From contig NZ_SNWR01000002.1 in the NCBI RefSeq assembly GCF_004362215.1, positions 744,001 through 808,000 on the forward strand: 64,000 nt of DNA, given 5' to 3'. The stretch is from Paractinoplanes brasiliensis (GTDB taxonomy: Bacteria; Actinomycetota; Actinomycetes; Mycobacteriales; Micromonosporaceae). Both the position numbers and the translations under genes were made by a program. Below are positions 16,044-24,847 of this stretch, piece by piece (the first letter of the stretch is position 1; each line of letters opens with the position of its first letter). The notes below the pieces were generated by a model. That model did no database searches and was not told the origin of the DNA. It was given only the letters and a program-made list of their open reading frames with translations.

Positions 16044-16790
16044 CTACTTCTGGGCGGACAGCCACTCGCGGAACGTCGTGGTTGCGATCACCGCGTCGGC
16101 CGGGGTGGTCAGGACGTCACCGGGGACGACGGCGAACATTCCGGCCGCCGGGTCGGTCACCACCGTACGGGGATCGCCGGTGGCCTGCAGCGCGATGCGG
16201 CCCAGCTCGTCCAGCGTGAACACCTCGGGACCGCCGACGTTGCGGACACCCAGCAGCGGTTCGCCGGCGCTCACCTGGGCCACGGCCCGCGCGATGTCGG
16301 CCGACGCCAGCGGCTGCACCGGCGTGGCGGGAAGGCGTACGGTGTCACCCTCGGTGGTCCAGGAGAGCACGGACTTCACGAACTCGAAGAACTGGGTCGC
16401 GCGCACGATCGACCACGGGATCGGGCCGGCCTTGAGCACGTCCTCCTGCAGCACCTTGGCCTTGTAGTAGTCCAGCGCGGGCACCTGGTCGACGCCGACG
16501 ATCGACAGGATGACGGCGTGCCCGACCCCCTGACGCTGCGCGGCGGCGAGCATGTTGTCCATCGTCTGCTGGAAGAACGCCGGCGACTTCTCGTCGAAGG
16601 TCGGGGAATTGGTCAGGTTCACCACCACCTCGGCGCCCTTGAGGCCCGCGTCGAGCCCCTCACCGGTGAGCAGGTCGACGCCGCTCGACGGGGACAGCGG
16701 CTCCGCGTCGTGGCCATGTTCACCCAGCAGCTTGACGACCTGCGAACCGATCAGCCCGGTACCGCCCAGCACGGCGATCTTCATCTCCAT
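16044..16790 (-). CDS. NmrA/NAD(P)-binding SDR-like protein
   Basis: This protein of about 248 residues has an N-terminal Rossmann motif MKIAVLGGTGLIGSQVVKLL. It has AEVVVNLTNSPTF and ILSIVGVDQVPALDYYKAKV (the Y-x3-K pair is present). RATQFFEFV and GPEVFTLDEL are typical of NmrA-like atypical SDRs (quinone reductase or nucleoside-diphosphate-sugar epimerase-like). ATG 16790 follows GAAGGG; ATG 16784 is also possible. The substrate is not evident. Confidence 0.85.
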   Translation of the reverse strand: MEMKIAVLGGTGLIGSQVVKLLGEHGHDAEPLSPSSGVDLLTGEGLDAGLKGAEVVVNLTNSPTFDEKSPAFFQQTMDNMLAAAQRQGVGHAVILSIVGVDQVPALDYYKAKVLQEDVLKAGPIPWSIVRATQFFEFVKSVLSWTTEGDTVRLPATPVQPLASADIARAVAQVSAGEPLLGVRNVGGPEVFTLDELGRIALQATGDPRTVVTDPAAGMFAVVPGDVLTTPADAVIATTTFREWLSAQK

Positions 16791-16855
16791 CACACCCTTC
16801 GTGTTCTGCCTCGGTCACCCATTTCGACCGGGCAGCCCTCCCGGGTGTGACAGCC

Positions 16856-17596
16856 CTACACGTCCTTCTTCATGCGGCGGCGTTTGTCCCGTACGTGGAA
16901 AACCGCCTTCTTGCCCGGACCGAGGTCACGTCGTTCCAGGTCGAAGAGGGTGATCGCGCCGATCAGATCGCTCAGCTTGCTGAACCCGTACGTGCGCGAG
17001 TCGAAATCCGGGCTCTGGTTGGTCAGGATCTGGCCGACGTGCGACAACGTGGCCCAGCCGTCGTCGTCGGAGGCCGCCTCGACGGCGTTGCGCAGCTGAT
17101 TGACCAGGGCCGAGTTGCTGCGCGCGCTCAGCTGCACGGGCTCGGACGGGGTCGGGCCGGTCAGGTTCTCGGTGTAGATGAACTTGTCGCACGCCGCGAC
17201 GAACGACTTGGGTGTCTTGCGTTCGCCGAAGCCGTAGACGGTCAGCCCCGACTCCCGGATACGCGACGCGAGCCGGGTGAAGTCGCTGTCGCTGGACAGG
17301 ATGCAGAACCCGTCGAACCGCCCCGTGTAGAGCAGATCCATCGCATCAATGATCATCGCCGAGTCGGTCGAGTTCTTCCGGTTCGTGTACGCGAACTGCT
17401 GCATCGGCTGGATCGACTGCTCGAGCAGCTCATCCTTCCAGCCCTTCAGGTTGGGCCCGGTCCAGTCCCCGTACGCCCGCTTGACATGCGCGGTGCCGTA
17501 CTTGGCGATCTCGGCCAGCAACGCCTCGATGATCCGCGCCTGCGCGTTGTCGGCATCAATGAGCACCGCCAGCTTCGCGTCGTTGTCGGCTGCCAC
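16856..17596 (-). CDS. NYN-domain RNase-like protein with C-terminal LOTUS/OST-HTH domain
   Basis: This 246-residue protein has a PIN-like NYN domain: acidic residues in LAVLIDADNAQ, NSTDSAMIIDAMDLLYTGR and ILSSDSDFTRLASRIRESG. A winged OST-HTH/LOTUS domain follows (ALVNQLRNAVEAAS, WATLSHVGQILTN, YGFSKLSDLIGAI). LabA/DUF88 proteins of this build are likely RNA endonucleases or RNA-binding factors. GTG 17596 was chosen for the ribosome site GGAGGAG 7 bases upstream. It appears monocistronic. Confidence 0.9.
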   Translation of the reverse strand: MAADNDAKLAVLIDADNAQARIIEALLAEIAKYGTAHVKRAYGDWTGPNLKGWKDELLEQSIQPMQQFAYTNRKNSTDSAMIIDAMDLLYTGRFDGFCILSSDSDFTRLASRIRESGLTVYGFGERKTPKSFVAACDKFIYTENLTGPTPSEPVQLSARSNSALVNQLRNAVEAASDDDGWATLSHVGQILTNQSPDFDSRTYGFSKLSDLIGAITLFDLERRDLGPGKKAVFHVRDKRRRMKKDV

Positions 17597-17801
17597 TTCA
17601 AGCTCCTCCGGCCGGTTTCCCGCCAGCGTACGGCCTGGCTGCCCCGGCCGGCCGCTCGCCATGGCGCGCCGGTCGCTGATCGGCCTGACCGTGCCCGCCC
17701 CCGGCGGCCGAAGCGCGCCTTGCACATGGGAAGCCGGCAGCATCGGCCGACCGGACGACCGCCCGAGCTTTGCCGCGCGGCCCCCCGGGGCGCAGGACGC
17801 A

Positions 17802-18422
17802 TCAGTCGTCGACGAAGGTCCACATCAGAGAATTGTCGCCCTCAACGCAGAGAGACGTGTCGTAGGCATACACCTGCGCACCGATCTGCTCAGACTTGTT
17901 GTACATGCGCAGACATTTCCCGGTGGCCGTGTTGACGATGCGCTTGGTCTGGTCAAGATTGTTATTGATGATCCGCCAGCTCTGGAACGGCAGCGAGGTG
18001 GAGCTTCTTTCATATGCGATGACCGGCCGGTTGATCCAATCGACGCTGTTGCTCACCGTCAATGCGTACCATTTCGACGTTGCGCCGTTGACGAGCTGGG
18101 CATATCCGTGGCCGTCGGAGATCTGATGCCACTCGGACAAGCTGCTGTTGCTGCCTTTGACGTCCTGAAGGACGGCGACGCCACTCTCCGTGGTATTGGG
18201 CTTGAGGAGAAGGCCGCTGCGGACATTCTTGATTCGAAACCAGCCGTCATCCTGAGTCTGTGCGGATACGTCAGTCTTGGCCTGTGCGGCTCCGCCCGGG
18301 ATCAGGGCAAGAGCGCAGGCGATTACAGTGACGGCGGCGGGCAGAATCCTTCGTGAGGACAAACGAACGCTCCATCTCGCGTAACGATCATGTGCGGAGA
18401 GTATCTTCAATGTCACGGCCAT
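17802..18422 (-). CDS. Secreted ricin-type beta-trefoil lectin-like protein
   Basis: This 206-residue protein has a signal peptide (hydrophobic AAVTVIACALALIPGGAAQA, cleaved near residue 48). A mature region of about 150 residues follows with trefoil-like units: GWFRIKNVRSGLLLKP, SEWHQISDGHG, FQSWRIINNN and TATGKCLRMYNKS, ending MWTFVDD. It may bind carbohydrate outside the cell. Base composition is visibly more AT-rich than the neighbours, and the gene sits at the edge of an IS-rich zone, which suggests acquisition. The start is uncertain because no good ribosome site precedes ATG 18422. Confidence 0.68.
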   Translation of the reverse strand: MAVTLKILSAHDRYARWSVRLSSRRILPAAVTVIACALALIPGGAAQAKTDVSAQTQDDGWFRIKNVRSGLLLKPNTTESGVAVLQDVKGSNSSLSEWHQISDGHGYAQLVNGATSKWYALTVSNSVDWINRPVIAYERSSTSLPFQSWRIINNNLDQTKRIVNTATGKCLRMYNKSEQIGAQVYAYDTSLCVEGDNSLMWTFVDD

Positions 18423-18425
18423 CCG

Positions 18426-18539
18426 TCAATACCTGTGCCACGCCGGATCCTGTTCCAGGATCTCCTCATGACCGTTCGTCCAGGAGTCCCGGTTGCCGCG
18501 GACCTCGGGCATTTCCGAGTTCCGCACCGAAATATTCAT
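18426..18539 (-). CDS. Possible 37-residue small ORF before the lectin-like gene
   Basis: ATG 18539 to TGA 18426 encodes MNISVRNSEMPEVRG... rich in charged and polar residues, ending 3 bp before the lectin-like ATG. The ribosome site (GGAAAAGG) is weak and no family is recognised. It could be a leader peptide or the tail of a lost gene. Confidence 0.2.
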   Translation of the reverse strand: MNISVRNSEMPEVRGNRDSWTNGHEEILEQDPAWHRY

Positions 18540-18663
18540 TGAGCCTTTTCCAGCCTGACCTTGCAGGTGAGGCCTGGTCGGCAGGGGCGCTGATCGAAGA
18601 GGCGAGGCTCCAGGTAGGACAGCAAATCGTCCACAACCCGATGCCCCGACCCGGAGTCTCGCC

Positions 18664-18835
18664 ATGCTCTCCTACCTGCCACGATCACCTTGTCCAGCCG
18701 GACCCTGAACCACCTCGCCGACCGCATCCGCATCCGCCGCCAGCAGCGCAAATCCCGATGGGCCGGCTGACCCCGGGCCGGCCGGCCCTGCTCGCCCTGG
18801 CCCATCTGCGCAACGGCGACCCCGCACCCGGATGA
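18664..18835 (+). pseudogene. N-terminal remnant of an IS5-like transposase
   Basis: The + strand encodes, across two frameshifts, MLSYLP / TITLSSRTLNHLADRIRIRR / LTPGRPALLALAHLRNGD. This is the helix-turn-helix start common in actinomycete IS5-type transposases (TLS.RTLN.LAD, PGRQALL.LAHLRNG). It ends in stops with no catalytic domain. The remaining bases to 18950 show nothing recognisable. Confidence 0.6.
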
Positions 18836-18953
18836 GTCGGCCCGAACTACGACCGGAGAACCCAGGAGACCGTGCCCACCACCGCGACAGGCGGCCCGCC
18901 GGCACGCCCAGGCCCCAATCATCAGCAACACGGCTCGATCAAGTGACCTGATC

Positions 18954-19500
18954 TCACCAAGATCCGGATAGACATTTGTGTTCGTAGTGAGTCAGGTGCA
19001 ATGCGGCGGCGACGATGCCGCCGATCCGGCGCGCGCTGACGGTGGTGTGACGCAGTTTTCCAGCGGCCGATCAGAATCGCGAACCCGCGTTCGCCCTGGC
19101 GGCGCGGATCGCGTAGCAGCCGGTTGTCGACGGCGAGAGGTTTGCCTGACCGGTGTCTTGATGCCGTGGCCTGTGTTTCGTAACCGGAGTCGGCCATGGC
19201 GATAGGCCGGGTTCGGCGGCAGCCCAGTTCAGCGCGGCGGTGACGCGGAGGTCGCGGGCGCAGCCGGTGTCATGCAGATGGCCGGGCATCGCAGCGGAGG
19301 TTCCAGATGGGAAGTCCGTCCGGGCGCATGACGGCTTGGATATTCGCGCCGAAGTCGCGGTGCTTTCCGGAGAGCCAGGCGTCGATGGTTTCGCGGCTCT
19401 TCGCATTTGAGGGTGTAGCGGGGTTTCCAGAACGAGGCAGCAAGCTCCTCGGATCGTGACGTCCGATTCTCGCGAGTGTTTGCAGCAGGTGGCTGATGTG
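18954..19500 (-). pseudogene. C-terminal part of an IS5-like DDE transposase, multiply frameshifted
   Basis: Reading the minus strand through at least three frame changes gives, in order, TIDAWLSGKHRDFGANIQAV, MRPDGLPIW, DTGCARDLRVTAALNWAA, MADSGYET, RQGERGFAILIGRWK and ARRIGGIVAAALHLTHYEHK. This is the DDE_4-type catalytic half, including the Asp of the AD-S/G-GY motif and the GERGFA..GRW block. It faces the N-terminal fragment at 18664, so the two are remnants of separate copies or of an inverted element. It is not functional. Confidence 0.75.
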
Positions 19501-19556
19501 CTTCTTCGTGCGGCACCCGGCGGGGTCGCGATGGCGTCTACGGAGGAGTTCTGACC

Positions 19557-20291
19557 ATGAAGATTGCGCTCGTCACCGGTGCCAACAAGGGCATCGGCCT
19601 GGCAACCGCTCGTCGGCTGGCGCGCGAATGCGGCCACGTCATCGTCGCCGCGCGCAACACGGAGGCCGGCCGGCAAGCCGCCGACCGGCTGTCTCGCGAG
19701 GGCTTCTCCGTCAGCAACGTGACCATGGACGTAACCAATGCCGCCTCGGTACGCGCCGCGGCTGCCGAGGTGTCGGAACGGTTCGGGCATCTCGACGTGT
19801 TGGTCAACAACGCTGGAATCCTGCCCGAGGCAACCCACGCTGACCCGAAGGAAGCACTCGACCTGGCGATGTTCGAACAGACCTATGCGACGAACGTCTT
19901 CGGCCCGGTCGCTGTGATCGAGGCATTCCTGCCACTGATCCGCAAGAGCTCGGCTGGCCGGATCGTGAACGTCTCCAGCGCGATGGGATCCCTGGCGCAT
20001 CAGACCGACCCCAACTCCCCGTGGCATTCCATGGTCGTGCCGGCCTACCAGTCCTCCAAGGCGGCGCTGAACGCCATCACGATCGTGCTGGCCAAGGCCC
20101 TGGCAGACACTCCGATCAAGGTGACCTCAGTGTGTCCGGGCTTCGTGCGGACCGACCTCACCCCCGCCAACAAGGAGCAGGCGCCCACCACACCCGAGGA
20201 AGCTGCTGAGGTGATCGTCCAAGCCGCGGCCCTGTCCTCCGACGGCGCCACGGGGACGTTCGTCGACGTCAACGGGACAGTGAGCTGGTAA
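19557..20291 (+). CDS. Classical short-chain dehydrogenase/reductase
   Basis: This 244-residue protein has the NADP-binding TGANKGIG (residues 8-15), NNAG, a catalytic Ser in IVNVSSAMGS, YxxxK in PAYQSSKAALN and PGFVRTDLT. This subgroup is carbonyl-reductase-like. A strong ribosome site (GGAGGAG) precedes the ATG. It is the only intact gene between IS remnants and is probably cargo or a survivor of the decay zone. The substrate is unknown. Confidence 0.92.
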   Translation: MKIALVTGANKGIGLATARRLARECGHVIVAARNTEAGRQAADRLSREGFSVSNVTMDVTNAASVRAAAAEVSERFGHLDVLVNNAGILPEATHADPKEALDLAMFEQTYATNVFGPVAVIEAFLPLIRKSSAGRIVNVSSAMGSLAHQTDPNSPWHSMVVPAYQSSKAALNAITIVLAKALADTPIKVTSVCPGFVRTDLTPANKEQAPTTPEEAAEVIVQAAALSSDGATGTFVDVNGTVSW

Positions 20292-20364
20292 GCCCGCGCC
20301 ATCAGGCCGCGTCACCATCCGAAGCCGCTGTCTGGAGCAACCATCGACGGACAGCTCGGTGGTC

Positions 20365-20445
20365 CTGATCTGACATCGTTCTGCCGGCTCAACGAACTCG
20401 GCCTCGAAGCCATCGGACAGCGCTTCGAGGCCGATCGCGGGCCGC
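20365..20445 (+). pseudogene. Fragment resembling the N-terminus of an ISL3-type transposase
   Basis: The + frame reads DLTSFCRLNELGLEAIGQRF then EADRG, like the opening of actinomycete ISL3 transposases (D.T.FC.LDELGL...G..). It breaks immediately after. No zinc-finger cysteines or catalytic region remain. Confidence 0.4.
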
Positions 20446-20521
20446 GCCGACGACACTCCACTCCGTGGTCGAGAACGGCCCGCTGCCACTGATGAACGGT
20501 CCTCTCCTCGCGGGGCGTCTG

Positions 20522-20573
20522 GCCGGGTTCCTCGGCCTCGGCGCTCGGCCGGGTTCCTCGGCCTCGGCGTTCG
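20522..20573. repeat. Two-copy 26-bp direct repeat
   Basis: GCCGGGTTCCTCGGCCTCGG plus CGCTCG/CGTTCG occurs twice in tandem (20522-20547 and 20548-20573), one base different. It lies inside transposase debris. Confidence 0.8.
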
Positions 20574-20626
20574 GCGGCGAGTAGCCGGCCGACGTACTGC
20601 ACGAGTTCCCTGGGGACGTCGATCAT
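20540..20626 (-). pseudogene. 5' stub of another IS5-like transposase
   Basis: From ATG 20626 the minus strand reads MIDVPRELVQYVGRLLAAER then RRGRGTRP, like the start of IS5-type transposases (M.DVP...V.....LL.AERR.RGTR). The frame then runs into the 26-bp repeats. The bases upstream to about 20690 may be an IS end, but no matching terminal repeat was found. Nothing else is recognisable up to 20952. Confidence 0.45.
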
Positions 20627-20952
20627 GGCACGATCAGCGATCCCGCGGACTCCTCACCGTGTAGGTGATCTTGTGGTGAGAACTACCCACCGAGGGCTCC
20701 GCGTTCCTTTCCGGAGCCGTCCGATCTCGGTGTCGTGCCAAATCGGGATTTTTGTGTCGCTAGGATCGGCTCAGGGGTCGGGTCAACACCCGCGAATCAT
20801 CAAGGTCAGCCGTCGAATCCCCCGTGGTGGCGCCTTTCTCGGCCGGTCGTGGATTTGTCGTTCTTTTTGCACGGTCCGCACATCCCTCAGGAGCCGGAAA
20901 TGGCATGATCAAATGCTTACAACGCGTGCGACGGGTTCGAAACAATAGAGGT

Positions 20953-21648
20953 ATGCCGCAGTTGTCGTTGTTCAGCCGGGCGGAAATATCGTCGATGCGG
21001 GATCGGACGCGCCGACGTAATTACTCCCCGTCGACTGACGAATTCCGCCGCGAGCATGCACGTCGTCGTGAGTGGGGTCTCCGGCAGCGTCATGCTCGGA
21101 AGTTGCCTGGCTCCGTCAGCAGGGCGGCGGAACTCTGCTCGGCGTGGGGTGGGCGCCATACGGCCTGGAAGCGGTGGTGCTGGGCGAGGCCGCACATAAG
21201 GGCCACGCTTCCGTGCGGCGTGGGTCCCCAGGCCGTGGGCAGTCCGCGGGTGAGGCTCGCCGACCCGACCCCGTACGCACGGCCGTGGCTGGTCGGCCGG
21301 CTCTTGGGGAATCCCGGTCACCGAGTCCACACGCACCCGGGCCGGCTTCGCCTGCACATGGGGTCGGCGGACAGGGGACTGGAACCGAGACTCATGAACG
21401 CGGGCCTGCGCCCACAGCCGAGACCCGCGGAGAAGGGCCCGCGCCCGACGCCTCCTCACGTCGTCGCGCCCGCGAGAACGCGATCAAACGACGGGGATCT
21501 GCGCGCGGCGACGGCAGCCGGGAATGCGGGATCACGTCCGCGGTCGGTCCGGTCGTCACCGAAGCCTGCGGGCAGGAGTTCGCGCCTGCGCCGAGGACCC
21601 GCTGGCTGCCCGCCGTCCGTGGGCAGGAATCGGCGCCGGCGGCAGTGA
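20953..21648 (+). CDS. Hypothetical protein, possibly intact only at its N-terminus
   Basis: ATG 20953 (MPQLSLFSRAEISSMRDRTR, then RRNYSPSTDEFRREHARRRE) opens a 231-residue frame. The first 55 residues look like a real charged helical protein. The remainder is Pro/Arg/Gly-rich and low in structure, as expected of non-coding GC-rich DNA. It may be a short real protein with a frameshifted or truncated end. The function is unknown. Confidence 0.35.
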   Translation: MPQLSLFSRAEISSMRDRTRRRNYSPSTDEFRREHARRREWGLRQRHARKLPGSVSRAAELCSAWGGRHTAWKRWCWARPHIRATLPCGVGPQAVGSPRVRLADPTPYARPWLVGRLLGNPGHRVHTHPGRLRLHMGSADRGLEPRLMNAGLRPQPRPAEKGPRPTPPHVVAPARTRSNDGDLRAATAAGNAGSRPRSVRSSPKPAGRSSRLRRGPAGCPPSVGRNRRRRQ

Positions 21649-22955
21649 TCCATGGGCTGAAGTTCGCTGGCAGGTCAGATGTTCAGGGCCGGAAGCTCAC
21701 ACCGGCAGCCCAGCTTCGCAGGGTCGTTCATGTCGCTCCCGACTTGCGCGGACCGCGAGCCTGCGGCGGGCGCCCTTCGAAGCGCCCTGAGCGATCCCGC
21801 TGGAGGGCTGTCGCGATCGTGCGGGACGGCCACCGGCACGTGCCCGGCGGCCCTGCTGGCCGAGCTGACCGACCGGCTGGCCGCCCGCGAGTGCAGTCCA
21901 CATCGGTGGGAAGACGTCTGCGCGGCATCAACTTGCGCTGGCCGAGTCCGTGTCAGCCGACGAGATCCGGCGGCGCGATGGTTCTTCCGAGGGACAGTCC
22001 CGCGCTCAGGGCAGGGGCTCACAAGGGCGCTGCGCCCGTTACCTCGACGGCAACGGTCTGGTGTCCGCGCTTCTTCGGCAGGCTCTGGCGCACGTACGCG
22101 CGATCGGTGCCGACGCGCAACGGCGAATGTGCGGGCAGGGGTCCCCCCCCCGGGTCGCTGCGCCTGCCACGCGCCCCGCGCAGGAACGAGCCGCGGCTGG
22201 TTGCCGAGCACGAACCGCGGGTGGATTGCGTCGTCGACCGTGACCAGGCCGGGCACCCGGATCAGCGCGTCGGCCACCAACGGGGTTGCTGTTTTGCGAC
22301 GGTCACGGTGAATCTCGATGCCGTTTCCGGGCGACGGCCGGGTGCTGCTCATAATGTCGTGGGCAAGGCCGGAGAAGGTCACTCGCTTCGAGGTGCCTCG
22401 ACTTTCGGCCTGGGTCGTGAATAGTTGCCGGTGGCGGGTTCGCTCGGCGTGCTCGAACAGGTTTTGACGTCGCATTTCACCTTTGCGGAATGGATTGAAT
22501 CGGATGGTTTCGGCTCGTCCACCCTACGAGGAGGCTTCGTGCTGGAGCCGCCGATCTGGCTGTGCCCAGCGGCGACGGCGTGACGGGTGCGGTGAGGAGT
22601 TGGTCCCCCAAACCCCCGGCCAGGAAAGCCCCGACAGTGCCCTCAGGATCCGGTGCGGGTAGCCGCTGGCGCTGCTGTAACACGGCGGCGGGAACGGGTC
22701 GGCGGGACGCGCCGGAAGGTCGGGCTGGGAGGTCGGGCTGAGGTCGGGCTGGGGGGCCGGGCTGGACGCGAAGCTGCCGCGAGCAGGACGGCTGGGGTGG
22801 GGGTGGAGTCATCGCAGTCGGCGGGGACGCGCCGGTGGGATGGCGGGGCTACGACTCGACGCATGGAGAGAGCAGCACTGTCGGTGTTTTGGTTGCGACG
22901 AAACCCGGGGCGAAAGTCAGGCGCAGGCCCGGCGGGTGGGTGTCGTGCTCGGGGT
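21649..22955. other. About 1.3 kb with no convincing gene
   Basis: Long open frames exist on both strands (for example + to 22424 and - 21675-22475) but overlap each other and match no family I know. Notable sequence: a run of nine C at 22143-22151, and four head-to-tail copies of AGGTCGGGCTGG-like 11-13 bp units at 22719-22768. This looks like eroded DNA. Confidence 0.5.
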
Positions 22956-23312
22956 GCGCCACGGCCGGAGCCCGCGCTGCGGCCTGGTGTTTCGCGTAGG
23001 TCGCGAGGGAGCTTGGGGGCTGGCGTAGTGCGGTTGTGGGAGGCGATGTCGCGTATGGGATAGGGGTTGTATCGGCGCCACGGCCGGGGCCCGCGCTGCG
23101 GCCTGGTGTTTCGCGTAGGTCGCGAGGGAGCTTGGGGGCTGGCTTGGTGTGGTTGTGGGAGGGGATGTCGCGTATGGGATAGGGGTTGTATCGGCGCCAC
23201 GGCCGGGGCCCGCGCTGCGGCCTGGTGTTTCGCGCAGGTCGCGAGGGAGCTTGGGGGCTGGCGTGGTGCGGTTGTGGGTGGCGATGTCGCGTACGGGATA
23301 GGGGTTGGTTCG
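22956..23312. repeat. Three tandem 119-bp repeats upstream of eccB
   Basis: Copies begin at 22956, 23075 and 23194 with about 95% identity, each starting GCGCCACGGCCGG and ending GGGATAGGGGTTG. The period is not a multiple of three, so it is not a protein repeat. The array ends about 50 bp before the eccB start and may contain repeated regulatory sequence. Confidence 0.92.
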
Positions 23313-23362
23313 GGGAACAAGGGGGACGGTGGGGTATCGAGCGGGGGCTCTACAGTGAGGCC

Positions 23363-24772
23363 ATGCCCACGCGTCAGGACCAGCTTCACTCCTATCAGTA
23401 CGCGATGCAGCGTGTGGTGGCGGCGTTGGTCAACCGGGATCCGGATCCGGCGCGGTCGCCCATGCGGCGGGCGGGGACGACGGCGCTGATCAGTTTGCTG
23501 ATTGCCGCTCTGGCGGTGGGGGCGACGGCGATCTACGGGATTGTGACCGGGAACGGGAACACCAGTCCGCGCGATTCCAGCGTGATTCTGCAGGAGAAGG
23601 GGACGGGCGCGCAGTTCGTCTATCTCAAGGCGGACAGCCGCCTGCATCCGGTGCTCAATTACACGTCGGGGCTTCTGCTGGCGGAGGGGTCGCCGGCCGC
23701 GGTGAAGGGGATTTCGGCGCGGAAGCTGGCCGATGTGCCGCTGGGGCCGGCGCTCGGTATTCCGGGGGCGCCCGATTCGCTGCCGGAGAAGTCGGCGCTG
23801 CTCGACGGGTCGTGGTCGGTGTGCACGCAGCGTGAGGATGCGGGGCTGCGGTCGACCGTGCTGGTGGGCACCACGCCGGGTGGTGGGCGGCTTGCCTCGG
23901 CGAAGCGGGAGGCGTTGCTGGTGAGCGAGCCGAACGGGCGGGTGTCGCTGATCGACGGGAACCGCAAGTTCAGCATCCCGCCGGGCGCGGAGTTGCGTAC
24001 TCAGCGCGCACTCGGCTACAACGCGCAGACGCCGTGGCCGGTCACGACGGCGTGGATCAACGCGATTCCGAGCGGGCCCGACCTGGCCGCGCCGCGGTTG
24101 CCGGACGGGGACGACCGGTCGCCGGTGCCGGGGCTCGAGATCGGTCGGGTGATCACCGATGTGGGGCGTACGCAGTTCGCGGTGCTGCTGTCGGACGGGG
24201 TGGCCGCCGTGACGCCGTTCCAGGCGAAGCTCCTGCAGGCTGTTCCGGGCGCAGAGTCGGAGGTGCCGGTGGACAACTTCGTCGACCTGCGGCCCTCGCG
24301 GACCCGGATCACCGACGCGGGCCAGGCCGGTGGGCTGCCGGCGACCGTCCCGGCGCTGGCCGACGGCACCCCGCAGCGCGCGTGCGTGACGCTGCCCATC
24401 CGCGACGCGGCACGCGACGGTGTCCGCATCGACCCGGACATTCCCGACGGTACGGCGGTGCCGCCGGTGGCCGTGCAGGGGCAGGTTCGCGCCGATGCGG
24501 TGTACGTGCCGCGCGGCCGGGGAGCGGTGGTCGGTTCACTGCCCAATCCGGACTCGTCGCGGCTCGGCACGATCGGGATCGTCACCGACACCGGCACGAT
24601 GTTCCCGCTGGCCCGCCCGGAACTGCTGGCGAAACTGGGGTACGGCAAGGTGAAGCCGGTCGCGGTGCCCAGCGAGATCGTGAGCCTGCTCGTGCCGGGA
24701 CCGTCACTCGACCCGGAAAGGGCGCAGCGGCCGGCGGCGACCGGCGGAACCGAAAGCACGCCGACCGGCTGA
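23363..24772 (+). CDS. eccB: EccB, type VII secretion core component
   Basis: This 469-residue protein has a short cytoplasmic N-terminus (PTRQDQLHSYQYAMQRVVAA), one transmembrane helix at about 40-60, and a large extracytoplasmic domain. Family markers include YLKADSRLHPVLNYTSGLLL and a C-terminal VPSEIVSLLVPGPSLDPERA. EccB is part of the ESX membrane complex with EccC/D/E. No other ESX core gene is adjacent, so this copy is isolated here. ATG 23363 agrees with the family start. Confidence 0.93.
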   Translation: MPTRQDQLHSYQYAMQRVVAALVNRDPDPARSPMRRAGTTALISLLIAALAVGATAIYGIVTGNGNTSPRDSSVILQEKGTGAQFVYLKADSRLHPVLNYTSGLLLAEGSPAAVKGISARKLADVPLGPALGIPGAPDSLPEKSALLDGSWSVCTQREDAGLRSTVLVGTTPGGGRLASAKREALLVSEPNGRVSLIDGNRKFSIPPGAELRTQRALGYNAQTPWPVTTAWINAIPSGPDLAAPRLPDGDDRSPVPGLEIGRVITDVGRTQFAVLLSDGVAAVTPFQAKLLQAVPGAESEVPVDNFVDLRPSRTRITDAGQAGGLPATVPALADGTPQRACVTLPIRDAARDGVRIDPDIPDGTAVPPVAVQGQVRADAVYVPRGRGAVVGSLPNPDSSRLGTIGIVTDTGTMFPLARPELLAKLGYGKVKPVAVPSEIVSLLVPGPSLDPERAQRPAATGGTESTPTG

Positions 24773-24847
24773 CGTCACGTCCACCAGCCGAACGCTCACC
24801 ACAAGTCACCGTCAAGGTGGTCGACGGCCGCGCGGCCGTGCCCGAGG

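Noticed and set aside
20925..20950. tRNA-like T-loop sequence GGGTTCGAAAC
   Set aside because: Flanking bases cannot form the T-stem or acceptor stem, and no anticodon arm lies upstream; it is not a tRNA or an obvious attachment site.
22143..22151. Run of nine C as a phase-variation tract
   Set aside because: It lies in a region without a credible gene, so there is nothing for it to switch; it may also be an assembly error.
22956..23312. CRISPR array
   Set aside because: The repeats are 119 bp, contiguous and without spacers.
22643..23647. 334-codon minus-strand ORF over the 119-bp repeats
   Set aside because: Pro/Arg/Thr-rich composition, and repeats fall in different frames because 119 is not divisible by three; it also overlaps the real eccB start.
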